A program made the translations under genes and the position numbers. Positions 34,512 through 43,765 of a stretch of 64,000 bases of DNA are shown in pieces; within the stretch, counting starts at the first letter, position 1, and every line of letters starts with the position of its first letter. The notes below the pieces were generated by a model. That model ran no database searches and was not told the origin of the DNA. It saw only the letters and a list, made by a program, of their open reading frames with translations. Source of the DNA: BRH-c54 sp965284565 (lineage in GTDB: Bacteria; Bacteroidota; Bacteroidia; Flavobacteriales_E; Vicingaceae). The DNA is taken from NCBI GenBank assembly GCA_965284565.1, contig OZ260100.1, positions 186,001 through 250,000 of the forward strand, read 5' to 3'.

Positions 34512-35987
34512 ATGGCAAAAGATTTTACTACTCGAAAAGAAGATTATTCTCAATGGTACAACGAAATAGTTGTTAAAGCAGATTTAGCAGAACACTCTGC
34601 TGTAAGAGGCTGTATGGTTATCAAACCTTACGGTTATGCTATCTGGGAAAAAATTCAAGCTCAACTAGACAAAATGTTTAAAGAAACAGGTCATGAAAAT
34701 GCCTATTTTCCATTATTTGTACCAAAAAGCTTATTTGAAGCCGAAGAGAAAAATGCAGAAGGTTTTGCTAAAGAATGTGCCGTTGTTACTCATTACAGAT
34801 TAAAAACTGACCCTGAAAATCCATCAAAATTAATTGTTGATCCAAACGCAAAATTAGATGAAGAGCTAATTGTTAGACCAACTTCCGAAGCTATTATTTG
34901 GAACACTTATAAAGGTTGGATTCAATCTTACAGAGATTTACCATTATTAATTAACCAATGGGCAAATGTGGTACGTTGGGAAATGAGAACGCGTTTATTT
35001 TTAAGAACTGCCGAATTTTTATGGCAAGAAGGTCATACAGCTCACGCCACTAAAGTAGAAGCTATTGAAGAAGCAGAAAAAATGCTAGAAGTTTACGCTA
35101 CTTTTGCTGAAGAATGGATGGCTATTCCGGTTTTAAAAGGCTTAAAAACGCCAAACGAAAGATTTGCCGGAGCCGAAGAGACATACTGTATTGAAGCATT
35201 AATGCAAGATGGAAAAGCCTTACAAGCAGGAACTTCTCACTTTTTAGGTCAAAATTTTGCTAAAGCTTTCGATGTAAAATTTACCTCAAAAGAAGGCAAA
35301 CAAGAATATGTTTGGGCTACCTCTTGGGGAGTTTCTACTAGATTAATGGGAGCCTTAATTATGACACATTCTGATGATGAAGGGTTGGTATTGCCTCCTA
35401 AAATTGCTCCTATCCATGTAGTTATTGTTCCTATTTATAAAGGTGAAGAACAACTCAACCAAATTTCTGAAAGAGCATTACAACTTAAAAAAGAATTAGA
35501 AGAAAAAAATATTCGTGTAAAATACGATGACAGAGATACACACAAACCAGGTTGGAAATTTGCTGAATATGAATTTAAAGGTGTACCTGTTAGAATTGCT
35601 ATTGGACCAAGAGATATAGAAAACGGAACAGTAGAAATTGCAAGAAGAGACACTAAAGAAAAAGAAACATTACAACAAAAAGATTTAGCTCACAAAGTAG
35701 AAAATCTGTTGGAAAAAATTCAACGAAATTTATACCAGAAAGCAATAGATTACAGAGAAGAAATGACCAACAAAGCAGATAGTTGGGACGAATTTAACAA
35801 GCTTATTGAAAAAGGTGGTTTTGTTTTAGCTCATTGGGATGGTACTCCTGAAACGGAAGAAGAAATCAAACAACAAACTAAAGCTACTATTAGATGCATT
35901 CCTTTAAACAACAAACAAGAAGAAGGTAAATGTATCTTAACAGGCAAACTATCTACCCAACGAGTAATCTTTGCTAAAGCTTACTAA
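34512..35987 (+). CDS. proS: Prolyl-tRNA synthetase, short archaeal/eukaryotic-like type
   Basis: The enzyme joins proline to tRNA-Pro. The 491-residue product lacks the large editing insertion of the long bacterial type and matches the short type common in Bacteroidota. Class II motifs are visible: RGCMVIKPYGYAIWEKIQ near the start, RPTSEAIIWNTYKGWI and NQWANVVRWEMRTRLFLRTAEFLWQEGHTAH, then the anticodon-binding domain and a C-terminal domain ending with a Tyr (VIFAKAY). A -7-type box (TAATTTTG, 34447-34454) gives a leader of about 50 nt. Confidence 0.95.
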   Translation: MAKDFTTRKEDYSQWYNEIVVKADLAEHSAVRGCMVIKPYGYAIWEKIQAQLDKMFKETGHENAYFPLFVPKSLFEAEEKNAEGFAKECAVVTHYRLKTDPENPSKLIVDPNAKLDEELIVRPTSEAIIWNTYKGWIQSYRDLPLLINQWANVVRWEMRTRLFLRTAEFLWQEGHTAHATKVEAIEEAEKMLEVYATFAEEWMAIPVLKGLKTPNERFAGAEETYCIEALMQDGKALQAGTSHFLGQNFAKAFDVKFTSKEGKQEYVWATSWGVSTRLMGALIMTHSDDEGLVLPPKIAPIHVVIVPIYKGEEQLNQISERALQLKKELEEKNIRVKYDDRDTHKPGWKFAEYEFKGVPVRIAIGPRDIENGTVEIARRDTKEKETLQQKDLAHKVENLLEKIQRNLYQKAIDYREEMTNKADSWDEFNKLIEKGGFVLAHWDGTPETEEEIKQQTKATIRCIPLNNKQEEGKCILTGKLSTQRVIFAKAY

Positions 35988-36031
35988 AAATTGGAACTTA
36001 TAGATTAGAGATTTTAACTTTGAACAGAAAA

Positions 36032-36724
36032 ATGAAAAAGCCAACTACCCATGAACTTATTTTAGACACCCTAAAGGAAAAAGCTTGCTTAAAACAACAT
36101 GTTTACAAAGAAACCTATGCTGCTTTTCAAGAGTTTAAAGTTGAAGCCAATAAACTAATTGGTGAATTAGGCTCTGAAATGTGCGATATTGATAAAGATG
36201 TTACTTTTGAATATGTTGACAAATCGGATTTTGAATTTCAGATAAAATTTGGAGGCGATGTATTGGTGTTTTTCATGCATACCAATGTTTTTGATTTCGA
36301 CAAATCTCACAACATTTGGAACTCTTCTTATGTCAAAGAAGATAGACTGAGAACTTATTGCGGCATGATAAACATCTACAACTTTTTAGCAGACTCTTTT
36401 AAATACAATAGGGTAGATGATATTGGTTATTTGGTAGCTCGTTGCTTTATCAATAAAGACAAACATTATTTTGTAGAAGGTAAAAGACAACTGGGTTTTC
36501 TTTACAACGACTTCATTAATGAAACCATCAACACCAATAAAATAAAAAACATTATTGAATCATCCATTTTATATTCTATGGATTTTGATTTATTAACCCC
36601 AGGATATGAAACCATGAGCACTGTAAGTGTTCAAGAAATAAATGAAGTTACCTCTATCATTAAACTTAAAACAGGCAAAAGACTTGGTTTTAAATTTCAA
36701 AATGATAATGATGATATTATCTAA
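36032..36724 (+). CDS. Conserved hypothetical protein following proS
   Basis: The frame extends upstream to a TTG at 36020, but the ATG at 36032 (MKKPTTHELILDTLKEKACLKQHVY) is the natural start and gives 230 residues. It is a soluble alpha/beta protein without signal peptide. A central segment reads FEFQIKFGGDVLVFFMHTNVFDF and NYFLADSF-like helices follow. I believe this is a protein seen in many Bacteroidota, but I know no function for it. It begins 44 bp after proS and may share its transcript; pruA downstream has its own promoter. Confidence 0.7.
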   Translation: MKKPTTHELILDTLKEKACLKQHVYKETYAAFQEFKVEANKLIGELGSEMCDIDKDVTFEYVDKSDFEFQIKFGGDVLVFFMHTNVFDFDKSHNIWNSSYVKEDRLRTYCGMINIYNFLADSFKYNRVDDIGYLVARCFINKDKHYFVEGKRQLGFLYNDFINETINTNKIKNIIESSILYSMDFDLLTPGYETMSTVSVQEINEVTSIIKLKTGKRLGFKFQNDNDDII

Positions 36725-36745
36725 TTAGAATAGTAGTCAATTTTG

Positions 36746-36776
36746 TTGGCAGACTCTCTTAGAGTTGGTAATTTTG
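36746..36776 (+). promoter_or_regulatory. Bacteroidota-type promoter for pruA
   Basis: TTG at 36746-36748, a 20-nt spacer and TAATTTTG at 36769-36776 fit the TTTG-N19/20-TAnnTTTG pattern. The predicted start is near 36783, about 35 nt before the ATG. A small inverted repeat ACTCT/AGAGT lies within the spacer (36753-36765). Confidence 0.6.
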
Positions 36777-36817
36777 GTCAGCAAAAAAATTTATAAACAC
36801 ATAAAAATAAAAACACT

Positions 36818-38443
36818 ATGGCAAACGCATATTTTAATGTACCAATAGCAACAAACGAACCTGTTAAAGGATATGCTCCAGGCTCTAAAGAAAAAGAAGA
36901 ATTGTTAGCCACTTATAAAGAATTAAAAAGCAAAAAAATTGAAATTCCTATGGTAATTGGCGGAAAAGCTGTTACTTCCGATGCTCAAGTTAGCATACAT
37001 CCTCCACACGACCACAGACACGAGTTAGGGTTTTACCACAAAGGAAATACGCAATATGTTCACCAAGCTATTGAAGCTGCATTAGAAGCAAGAAAAACAT
37101 GGGCAAATACACCTTGGCAAGATAGAGCAGCTATTTTCTTAAAAGCCGCTGATTTATTAGCCGGACCATATAGAGCTAGAATGAATGCCGCTACTATGCT
37201 TTGTCAAAGTAAAAATGCTTTTCAAGCAGAAATTGATGCTGCTTGCGAAATGATAGATTTTTTCAAGTTCAATGTTCAATATATGATTGACATCTATAAA
37301 GAACAACCTGAATCACTTCCTGGAGTATGGAACAGAATGGAATACCGTCCATTAGAAGGTTTTGTATTAGCCATTACACCTTTTAACTTTACTTCTATTT
37401 GTGCTAATTTATGTGCTGCTCCTGCATTAATGGGAAATGTAGTAGTTTGGAAACCTGCCAACACACAAATTTATTCTGCACATGTAATTATGGAATTGTT
37501 TAAAGAAGCTGGTTTGCCTGATGGCGTTATTAATATTGTTTATGCTAGCGGACCAGAGTTTGGAGAAGCTGTATTTAAACACCCAGATTTTTCAGGATTA
37601 CATTTTACAGGTTCTACAGGAGTTTTCAAAAACTTATGGAAAACCATTGGCAACAACATAGATCTTTATAAATCTTATCCAAGAATTGTTGGTGAAACAG
37701 GAGGAAAAGATTTTATTATTGCTCACAAATCTGCCGATGCTAAAGAAGTAGCAACTGCTATTTCTAGAGGAGCTTTTGAATTCCAAGGACAAAAATGTTC
37801 TGCTGCTTCTAGAGCTTATGTTCCTTCTAACATTGCTGATGAAGTAATTGAATATGTAAAAGCTGATTTAGCTGATTTTAAAATGGGTTCACCAGAAGAT
37901 TTTAGCAATTTTATTAATGCTGTAATTGATGAAAAAAGCTTTGATAAAATTGCTTCTTTTATTGAATACACTAAAACCAAAGATGATGCAAAAATTATTT
38001 GTGGTGGAAAATACGACAAATCTGTAGGTTACTTTGTTGAACCAACTGTTGTACTTACTACTAACCCACATTTTAGAACTATGTGTGAAGAAATTTTTGG
38101 TCCATTCATGACCATTTATGTATATGATGCCAACGAATATGAAGAAACACTACAATTGCTAGATGCTACTTCTGAATATGCATTGACAGGTGCTATCTTA
38201 GCTAAAGAAAGACCAGCCATTAACCTAGCTACTAAAATATTGGAAAATGCTGCAGGCAACTTCTACATTAATGATAAACCAACTGGTGCTGTTGTAGGAC
38301 AACAACCATTTGGTGGAGCAAGAGCCTCAGGAACTAATGATAAAGCAGGTTCTTACCTCAACCTTATTAGATGGACTAGCCCAAGAACAATTAAAGAAAC
38401 TTTTGTTCCTGCTAAGGATTATAGGTATCCTTTCTTAGGATAA
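36818..38443 (+). CDS. pruA: L-glutamate gamma-semialdehyde (1-pyrroline-5-carboxylate) dehydrogenase
   Basis: PruA oxidises glutamate semialdehyde from proline or ornithine breakdown to glutamate with NAD. The 541-residue aldehyde dehydrogenase has the catalytic Cys327 in FEFQGQKCSAASRAYVP, the Gly-Glu-Thr-Gly-Gly-Lys-Asp segment and the cofactor loop FTGSTGVFKNLW. Length and motifs match the separate (not PutA-fused) PruA used in Bacteroidota and eukaryotes. The proline dehydrogenase partner is not in the window. Glutamate produced could be used by the glutamate dehydrogenase at 46886. Confidence 0.95.
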   Translation: MANAYFNVPIATNEPVKGYAPGSKEKEELLATYKELKSKKIEIPMVIGGKAVTSDAQVSIHPPHDHRHELGFYHKGNTQYVHQAIEAALEARKTWANTPWQDRAAIFLKAADLLAGPYRARMNAATMLCQSKNAFQAEIDAACEMIDFFKFNVQYMIDIYKEQPESLPGVWNRMEYRPLEGFVLAITPFNFTSICANLCAAPALMGNVVVWKPANTQIYSAHVIMELFKEAGLPDGVINIVYASGPEFGEAVFKHPDFSGLHFTGSTGVFKNLWKTIGNNIDLYKSYPRIVGETGGKDFIIAHKSADAKEVATAISRGAFEFQGQKCSAASRAYVPSNIADEVIEYVKADLADFKMGSPEDFSNFINAVIDEKSFDKIASFIEYTKTKDDAKIICGGKYDKSVGYFVEPTVVLTTNPHFRTMCEEIFGPFMTIYVYDANEYEETLQLLDATSEYALTGAILAKERPAINLATKILENAAGNFYINDKPTGAVVGQQPFGGARASGTNDKAGSYLNLIRWTSPRTIKETFVPAKDYRYPFLG

Positions 38444-38463
38444 GAATCTTTTTTCAAAAAAAA

Positions 38464-38504
38464 TAAAAAAACCAACTGACCTATTTGTTAGTTGGTTTTT
38501 TTAT
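38464..38504 (+). terminator. Terminator of pruA
   Basis: AAAAACCAACTGAC and GTTAGTTGGTTTTT pair over 14 positions with one mismatch, followed by T-rich sequence. It begins about 20 bp after the stop codon. Confidence 0.85.
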
Positions 38505-38662
38505 TTCACTGACTAGCAGTCAATAAGATTTTCTCTTAAAAATAACAACGAATAAAATACGCTTACGAAAGCTAATTTTTCGAAATACAAAATTATATTT
38601 TGTGTTTTAAACCAAATAAACAAGTCATAATCTTTATTTTTGCAGAATAAAATTTTAAAAAC

Positions 38663-39862
38663 ATGAGCAAAAAATTACAACCCGCAGACAACATTCAAGA
38701 TTTACAATATTTTGGTGAATTTGGAGGAGTAAATCCTTCTATTACAGATTCTTCTACCTACACTTTTTTACAAGCAGGTAAGATGGAAGAAATTTTTGAA
38801 CACGAAATTGAAGGCTGTTACCTATATTCTAGACATTGGAACCCAATGAATAAGTATCTTTCTCAGGCATTAGCTCAATTAGAAGGTACAGAAAGTGCCT
38901 CTGTAACAGGCTCAGGAATGGCAGCTATTACCAATGTACTTTTACAAATTTGTAATGCTGGTGACGAAATCGTTTCGAGTAGAACCATTTATGGTGGTAC
39001 TTATGCTTTTATGAAGAACTTTTTACCAAGATTCAATATTACAACCAACTTTGTTGATACTACCAATATTGATTTGGTAAAAAAAGCAATAACTCCTAAC
39101 ACCAAAATAATTTATTGCGAAACTATGAGCAATCCTATGTTAGAAATCTCTAATGTAGCTGCACTTTCCAAATTGGCTAAAGAGCATAACTGCAAATTAG
39201 TAGTGGATAATACTTTTTCGCCAATGATATTCTCTCCTGCTGAAATGGGAGCCGACATAGTTGTACACAGTATGACGAAATTCATTAATGGAATGAGCGA
39301 TTGTGTTGCTGGTTGTATTTGCGGAACAAAAGAGTTTATTGATTCTCTTTCTGATGTAAACAACGGAGCAAGTATGTTATTAGGCCCTGTATTAGATAGT
39401 TTTAGGGCTGCAAGCATACTTAAAAACCTAAGAACATTACATATAAGAATGAAGCAACATAGTGCAAACGCATTACATATTGCCTCTAAATTAGAACAAG
39501 ATGGTTTTAAAATAACGTATCCAGGTTTAACCAATCATCCGCAAAATGGATTAATGAAAACCATGTATAATGAAGAATTTGGTTTTGGTGGTCTGTTTGT
39601 AATTGACATGAAAACCAAAGAAAAGGCCAATATATTAATGGAAGCTATGCAAAATAACAATGTAGGATATTTAGCAGTAAGTTTAGGTTCGTACAAAACC
39701 CTGTTTAGTGCTCCAGGCGGAAGTACTTCATCAGAAATTCCTGAAGAAGAAAGAAACCAAATAGGTTTAACTGAAGGATTAGTACGAGTTTCTATTGGAT
39801 TAGACAACAACGCTGAACGTACTTACCAAGTTATCAAACAATGTTTGGCTAAGGTGAGTTAA
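38663..39862 (+). CDS. Trans-sulfuration family PLP enzyme (methionine gamma-lyase-like)
   Basis: The 399-residue protein belongs to the Cys/Met-metabolism PLP family: YSRHWNPMNKYLSQALAQLEGTE, SGMAAITNVLLQI, DEIVSSRTIYGGTYAF, YCETMSNPMLEI, VVDNTFSPM and the cofactor-binding Lys206 in VHSMTKFINGMSDCVAG. Members cleave or build C-S bonds (methionine gamma-lyase, cystathionine enzymes, homocysteine synthase). The overall look favours methionine gamma-lyase or a related lyase, but specificity within the family cannot be settled by eye. A -7 box (TATTTTTG, 38635-38642) lies 20 bp before the start codon. Confidence 0.85.
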   Translation: MSKKLQPADNIQDLQYFGEFGGVNPSITDSSTYTFLQAGKMEEIFEHEIEGCYLYSRHWNPMNKYLSQALAQLEGTESASVTGSGMAAITNVLLQICNAGDEIVSSRTIYGGTYAFMKNFLPRFNITTNFVDTTNIDLVKKAITPNTKIIYCETMSNPMLEISNVAALSKLAKEHNCKLVVDNTFSPMIFSPAEMGADIVVHSMTKFINGMSDCVAGCICGTKEFIDSLSDVNNGASMLLGPVLDSFRAASILKNLRTLHIRMKQHSANALHIASKLEQDGFKITYPGLTNHPQNGLMKTMYNEEFGFGGLFVIDMKTKEKANILMEAMQNNNVGYLAVSLGSYKTLFSAPGGSTSSEIPEEERNQIGLTEGLVRVSIGLDNNAERTYQVIKQCLAKVS

Positions 39863-39989
39863 AAAATATTCTAACACCCAAAATCTTACTGAAATTTAGT
39901 GAAAAAGAAATGGTAATTCTATCAAAAGCTTATGATTTTTTTTCTATTATTTTTAGTATTTTAGCGTTCTAATTTAGAATAGAAAAATA

Positions 39990-41189
39990 ATGAAACTAAA
40001 AGAGAAGATATCGCTCGAAAAAGTTTTTGAAAAAGAATATAAAATCAAACTTGTTGAACTCGAAAACAACAAAGAGGCGGTAATTACTCATTACTTACAT
40101 AACAATAAAAATGGTGTTTCACAATTTTTTAAAAATGATGCTGTAAAATTTACAAAAGAGATTTTACAATACAAATATCCTAAAGAAGAAATCACAAATA
40201 TCGTAGCTGAAGAAGCTCTACAATTAGGTATTTTTGACGCCTTTGATGTACCATTTCCACCTGTAGAAAACCCTGAATTTAAATTTATTGATTTGTTTGC
40301 TGGAATTGGAGGATTTCGTTTGGCTATGCAAAATTTAGGTGGAAAATGCGTTTTCTCAAGCGAATGGGACAAAGATGCAAAACGAACTTACAAAGCCAAT
40401 TTTGGTGAAAGACCTTTTGGTGATATCACGAAAGAAAAAACAAAAGCTTTTATTCCAGACGGTTTTGATTTGCTTTGTGCAGGCTTTCCTTGCCAAGCAT
40501 TTTCTATTGCTGGGAAACGCGGAGGATTTGAAGACACAAGAGGAACGTTATTTTTTGATGTTGCTGAAATCATCAAAAGAAAACAACCAAAAGCAATATT
40601 TTTAGAAAATGTAAAAGGGTTAACAACACACGACAATGGTAAAACTTTACAAATCATTTTAAACACATTAGAAGAATTAAACTACACCGTTCACACTAAA
40701 ATTATTAACGCTAAAGATTTCGGAGTACCACAAGTCCGTGAGAGGATTTTTATAATAGGTTTTCACAATAACAAAGTGAAAAATAAAGATAAATTTAAGT
40801 TTCCAAAAATAAATAATCAAGAAGTATTTATAAATGATTTTATAGAAACTAATGTTGTTGGATATGATATTTCAAAACATTTACAAGAAAAATATTTATT
40901 TAAAAAAAATGATGGAAAACCTCAAATCATTGATACTAAATCAAAGATTCAAGTTAAAACTTTAGTTTCTACTTACCATAAAATTCAAAGGCTAACAGGT
41001 ACTTTTGTTAAAGATGGAAAAACAGGTTTGCGACTTTTATCAATCAGTGAATGTAAAACCATTATGGGTTTTCCAGATAAATTCATAATACCTGTGTCTC
41101 GAACACAGGCTTATAGACAATTCGGCAATTCTGTTGCTATTCCTGCAATACAAGCAACTGCAAATGAAATATTAAAGGTAATCAATTAA
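39990..41189 (+). CDS. DNA (cytosine-5-)-methyltransferase of a type II R-M system
   Basis: The 399-residue enzyme transfers methyl from S-adenosylmethionine to C5 of cytosine in a specific site, protecting it from the neighbouring nuclease. The motifs are in order: I (FIDLFAGIGGFRLA, 100-112), IV with catalytic Cys168 (GFPCQAFSIAG), VI (ENVKG, 206-210), VIII (QVRERIFIIG) and X (RQFGNSVAIP). An N-terminal extension of about 95 residues precedes motif I. The target-recognition region between VIII and IX is short (about 70 residues) and contains TLVSTYHKIQRLTGTFVKDGKTG. The recognition site cannot be predicted here. The restriction gene follows after 5 bp. Confidence 0.93.
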   Translation: MKLKEKISLEKVFEKEYKIKLVELENNKEAVITHYLHNNKNGVSQFFKNDAVKFTKEILQYKYPKEEITNIVAEEALQLGIFDAFDVPFPPVENPEFKFIDLFAGIGGFRLAMQNLGGKCVFSSEWDKDAKRTYKANFGERPFGDITKEKTKAFIPDGFDLLCAGFPCQAFSIAGKRGGFEDTRGTLFFDVAEIIKRKQPKAIFLENVKGLTTHDNGKTLQIILNTLEELNYTVHTKIINAKDFGVPQVRERIFIIGFHNNKVKNKDKFKFPKINNQEVFINDFIETNVVGYDISKHLQEKYLFKKNDGKPQIIDTKSKIQVKTLVSTYHKIQRLTGTFVKDGKTGLRLLSISECKTIMGFPDKFIIPVSRTQAYRQFGNSVAIPAIQATANEILKVIN

Positions 41190-41194
41190 TTACA

Positions 41195-41818
41195 ATGGGG
41201 AAACTAAACGAGTTAAGCATAACAATAGGAAAAAACAACAAAGCTGAATTAGTTTTTGATAGTTTATTTCCCAATTTCTTAGAAATAGAATACGATAAAC
41301 CAAATGAATATATCCAAAAATATTGGAACGCATTTCTATTACATCCTGAAAGAAACAACAATTTAAATGGAAAAGTGTTTGAATATATTTTAGCTACACT
41401 TTGTATAAGAGAAGGAATATTGCCAATTTACATGAGTGCAAAAGTTGCTTTTGTTCCTAATGTAATTTATGATATAATGTTTTATTCAACAGAACGAGGA
41501 CCTATTTGTTGGAGTGTTAAAACCAGTTTAAGAGAAAGATACAAACAAGCAGATTTAGAAGCAATAGCTTTAAAATATGTCCATAGAAAAGCTTTGAGCT
41601 ATTTGATTACTCTTGAAGAAAATGAAGCAAGAAGTGTAAAAGCAAAAATAAAGAGTGGAGATGTAATTGGACTTGACGATGTAATTGTTGCAACTTCAGA
41701 AGAGTTTAATCAATTAATTATAGAATTAAAAGAGTTTCAATTCTCAGAACCTCCAACGGTAAAAGTAATAGAAAGCAATCAAATAATAACAGAAGAAAAA
41801 GTAAATCTAATAAAATAA
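41195..41818 (+). CDS. Type II restriction endonuclease partner (PD-(D/E)XK-like)
   Basis: The 207-residue protein lies 5 bp after the methyltransferase, same strand, as expected for a restriction partner. A helix with Glu63 (NGKVFEYILATL) precedes a strand-turn-strand with Asp93 (NVIYDIMFY) and WSVKTSLRERYKQADLEAIALKYVH. Asp93 and Ser107-Val108-Lys109 fit a PD-(D/E)XK site in which the second acidic residue is Ser, a known type of variation among restriction enzymes. Glu63 or Glu114 may complete the metal site. Specificity is unknown. Base composition is as AT-rich as the surroundings, so transfer cannot be argued from it. Confidence 0.75.
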   Translation: MGKLNELSITIGKNNKAELVFDSLFPNFLEIEYDKPNEYIQKYWNAFLLHPERNNNLNGKVFEYILATLCIREGILPIYMSAKVAFVPNVIYDIMFYSTERGPICWSVKTSLRERYKQADLEAIALKYVHRKALSYLITLEENEARSVKAKIKSGDVIGLDDVIVATSEEFNQLIIELKEFQFSEPPTVKVIESNQIITEEKVNLIK

Positions 41819-42164
41819 AGCCCACATCTATTTCAAGCATTTGCTTGGAATACTACTTACCCAATCGAACGCTTATAATAATTGATAGTTGCAAAGATTT
41901 TTGCTTACCTACAACGTCATTCCTGAAATTTTCAAAGGAACGAAGAAAATTATCAGGAATCTCTCTTTCGTTTACCATGATATAGATTCCAGTTTCCGTT
42001 ACACTCCACAGGAATGACGTAAACAAAGTGGAATGACTATAAGAGAAAACTTTATTAACAATTTCACTCTTTTTGTGAATAACTTTGTTGAAAAACACAT
42101 TTGCTTAACATTAAATACACCTTAAACATCTTTTAGTTTTGTGTTAATTAATTAAACAACAGTT
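41819..42164. other. 346-bp gene-free gap after the restriction gene
   Basis: It contains a short stem CAAGC/GCTTG (41834-41847) just after the restriction gene, the first foldable repeat (41915-42019), and a possible -7 box TAGTTTTG (42134-42141) 24 bp before the next start. An 81-codon frame on the minus strand (42098-41853) is mostly the repeat read in one frame and is not regarded as a gene. Confidence 0.7.
41915..42019. repeat. Foldable dispersed repeat, copy A
   Basis: The 105-bp element is closed by a perfect 11-bp inverted repeat CGTCATTCCTG/CAGGAATGACG. Inside are two further stem arms: CTGAAATTTTC with GAAAATTATCAG, and GGAATCT with AGATTCC. The result is a three-arm cloverleaf shape. 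Copy B (42721-42835) shares the order CGTCATTC, GAAATTTTT-like, AAATTATC, GGGAATCTC-like, AGATTCC, GGAATGACG. The pair brackets the gene at 42165. Confidence 0.75.
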
Positions 42165-42707
42165 ATGTTCACACTATTCAAAAAGAAAAAGATTAAAGAA
42201 GATGTTGCTGCCAACATATTTATTAATTCGATTCTCAATACAATAGATAGTGGATTCCCTGAAATTGTTGGCATTTTAAACGATGCTCCCGAATTTGTAA
42301 AATCTCCTCAACTATCTGTTACTAATGATGATCAGTTCACACTAATTGTTTTTGCAGTCAACTTTGATTTAATTGATGATTACTTTGATGCTTATGAAAG
42401 CGACAGCTTAAAAGCCATAATCTTAGAAAAAACTAGTGAAATTTTTGATGTAAGCGTTGAAGACTTTACTAAAGCCATCAACAATTATCAAAGCTATTTA
42501 TCTAAAGTTAATTTTCCTTCAAAAAATAAAGTTTACGCTATTTCTAAAGCTATTTTTGGAAAATACAATCTATACGATTTCCAAGATGAATACTTTAGAA
42601 ACATGAAAAGCCCTAATCCAATGTTATTAAAAAGATTGGATGAAGCTACCGCCAATTTCGTATTCAATTGGGAAGCTTTTCATGATAAGTATAATTACAG
42701 TAAGTAA
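42165..42707 (+). CDS. Conserved hypothetical protein between two repeats
   Basis: The 180-residue soluble protein has no signal peptide. It starts with a basic run MFTLFKKKKIKED, then a helical and acidic body (DDYFDAYESDSLKAIILEK) and ends NYSK. No family is recognised with certainty. Its position between two copies of the same foldable repeat, right after the restriction-modification genes, suggests that this part of the chromosome is prone to rearrangement. The protein itself looks like an ordinary, intact gene with normal codon use. Confidence 0.65.
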   Translation: MFTLFKKKKIKEDVAANIFINSILNTIDSGFPEIVGILNDAPEFVKSPQLSVTNDDQFTLIVFAVNFDLIDDYFDAYESDSLKAIILEKTSEIFDVSVEDFTKAINNYQSYLSKVNFPSKNKVYAISKAIFGKYNLYDFQDEYFRNMKSPNPMLLKRLDEATANFVFNWEAFHDKYNYSK

Positions 42708-42720
42708 ACTAATCATTAAA

Positions 42721-42835
42721 CGTCATTCTCGAAATTTTTAAGTGTAACGCAAAAATTATCGGGAATCTCCCTTTCCTCAGATACATTTGTAACACGTTCA
42801 TTACTAAAAAGATTCCTGCATTCGCAGGAATGACG
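42721..42835. repeat. Foldable dispersed repeat, copy B
   Basis: The 115-bp element starts CGTCATTC and ends GAATGACG, an 8-bp perfect closing stem. Inside are an arm AAATTTTT/AAAAATTATC, an arm GGAATCT/AGATTCC and a short hairpin CCTGC-ATTC-GCAGG. It is a diverged relative of copy A and lies 13 bp after the stop of the 42165 gene. Confidence 0.75.
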
Positions 42836-42883
42836 TATAAAAGAGATGAACACTAATAATCGTATAAGCTTTCAATACAACCT

Positions 42884-43657
42884 TCATTTCTGTATCAACT
42901 TTGTAATTAACTGATACAACTCTTTATTTGGGTTATTTTCCAACATGGTTAAATGTTTGGCTATAATCTTTTGGTCGTTACGTTTTGCTGGACCAGTTTG
43001 AGCTGCTTTAGGAGCTTGATTCTTAATTTTGTTAGCCGTTTCATTTATCAATGGCAATAAAATGGAAAAATCTATCTTATTTTTAGAAGTCAGGTCATAT
43101 GCAACATCATACATGTAATTAGAAAAATTACACGCAAAAACGGCTGCCAAATGTAACACTTCTCGTTGCTGCGAAGTAAGTTCCTCTACTTTATTTGAAA
43201 GTTGCCTACCAAATTGAAGCAACACCTCAACAACCTCTCTTGAATTACCTTCAACACATAAAGGCACCTCATCAAAAGCTATAGGATTTTCTTTAGAAAA
43301 AGTCTGTAAAGGATAAAAAACACCATACTTTTCAAACCCATTAAAAACACTCAGTCCTACACTTCCAGAAGTATGCACAACCAATTTATCTTTAAAAGGA
43401 AAATCCTCTAAAACACTTGCTATGGCATCATCATTAACACAAACGATAAAACAATCTACTTCTTTATTTAAAGCACTCCAATCGGTTATCGCTTCTATAG
43501 ACTGGTCAGAATTTAATAGAGCAAGTAATTGTTCTACATTTTCTATTTTTCTGCCAACTACCTGAACCAACGTAAAACCCTTGTTTACAATCGCTTTAGA
43601 AACAGATGCAGCAACATTTCCGGATCCTATTATGCTTATTCTTTTAATTGATTTCAA
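42884..43657 (-). CDS. Rossmann-like/DUF2520 protein
   Basis: The 257-residue protein has an N-terminal NAD(P)-type loop (RISIIGSGNVAASVSKAI, GSGNVA at 11-16) with ProC-like topology (DCFIVCVNDDAIASVL, LVVHTSGSVGLSVF). The C-terminal helical DUF2520 region reads LHLAAVFACNFSNYMYDVAYDL and GPAKRNDQKIIAKHLTML. Relatives include pyrroline carboxylate reductase-like and F420-dependent reductase-like proteins, but no activity is known for the family. It is divergent from ccsBA. Confidence 0.88.
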   Translation of the reverse strand: MKSIKRISIIGSGNVAASVSKAIVNKGFTLVQVVGRKIENVEQLLALLNSDQSIEAITDWSALNKEVDCFIVCVNDDAIASVLEDFPFKDKLVVHTSGSVGLSVFNGFEKYGVFYPLQTFSKENPIAFDEVPLCVEGNSREVVEVLLQFGRQLSNKVEELTSQQREVLHLAAVFACNFSNYMYDVAYDLTSKNKIDFSILLPLINETANKIKNQAPKAAQTGPAKRNDQKIIAKHLTMLENNPNKELYQLITKLIQK

Positions 43658-43765
43658 TATTTCGTTTTTTTAACTTTTCAGCAAGTAAAATTAACTAATT
43701 TTGGGGCATTATTTAACTTGTATTTTTAAACAACTTCTTTACATAAAATACACTAAAAATTCGAA

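Noticed and set aside
39990..41818. R-M pair as a recent island by base composition
   Set aside because: AT content looks the same as the flanks and no integrase, attachment site or tRNA is present; only the nearby repeats hint at mobility.
41853..42098. 81-codon minus-strand frame
   Set aside because: It covers foldable repeat copy A; the product is a translation of the repeat and has no domain.
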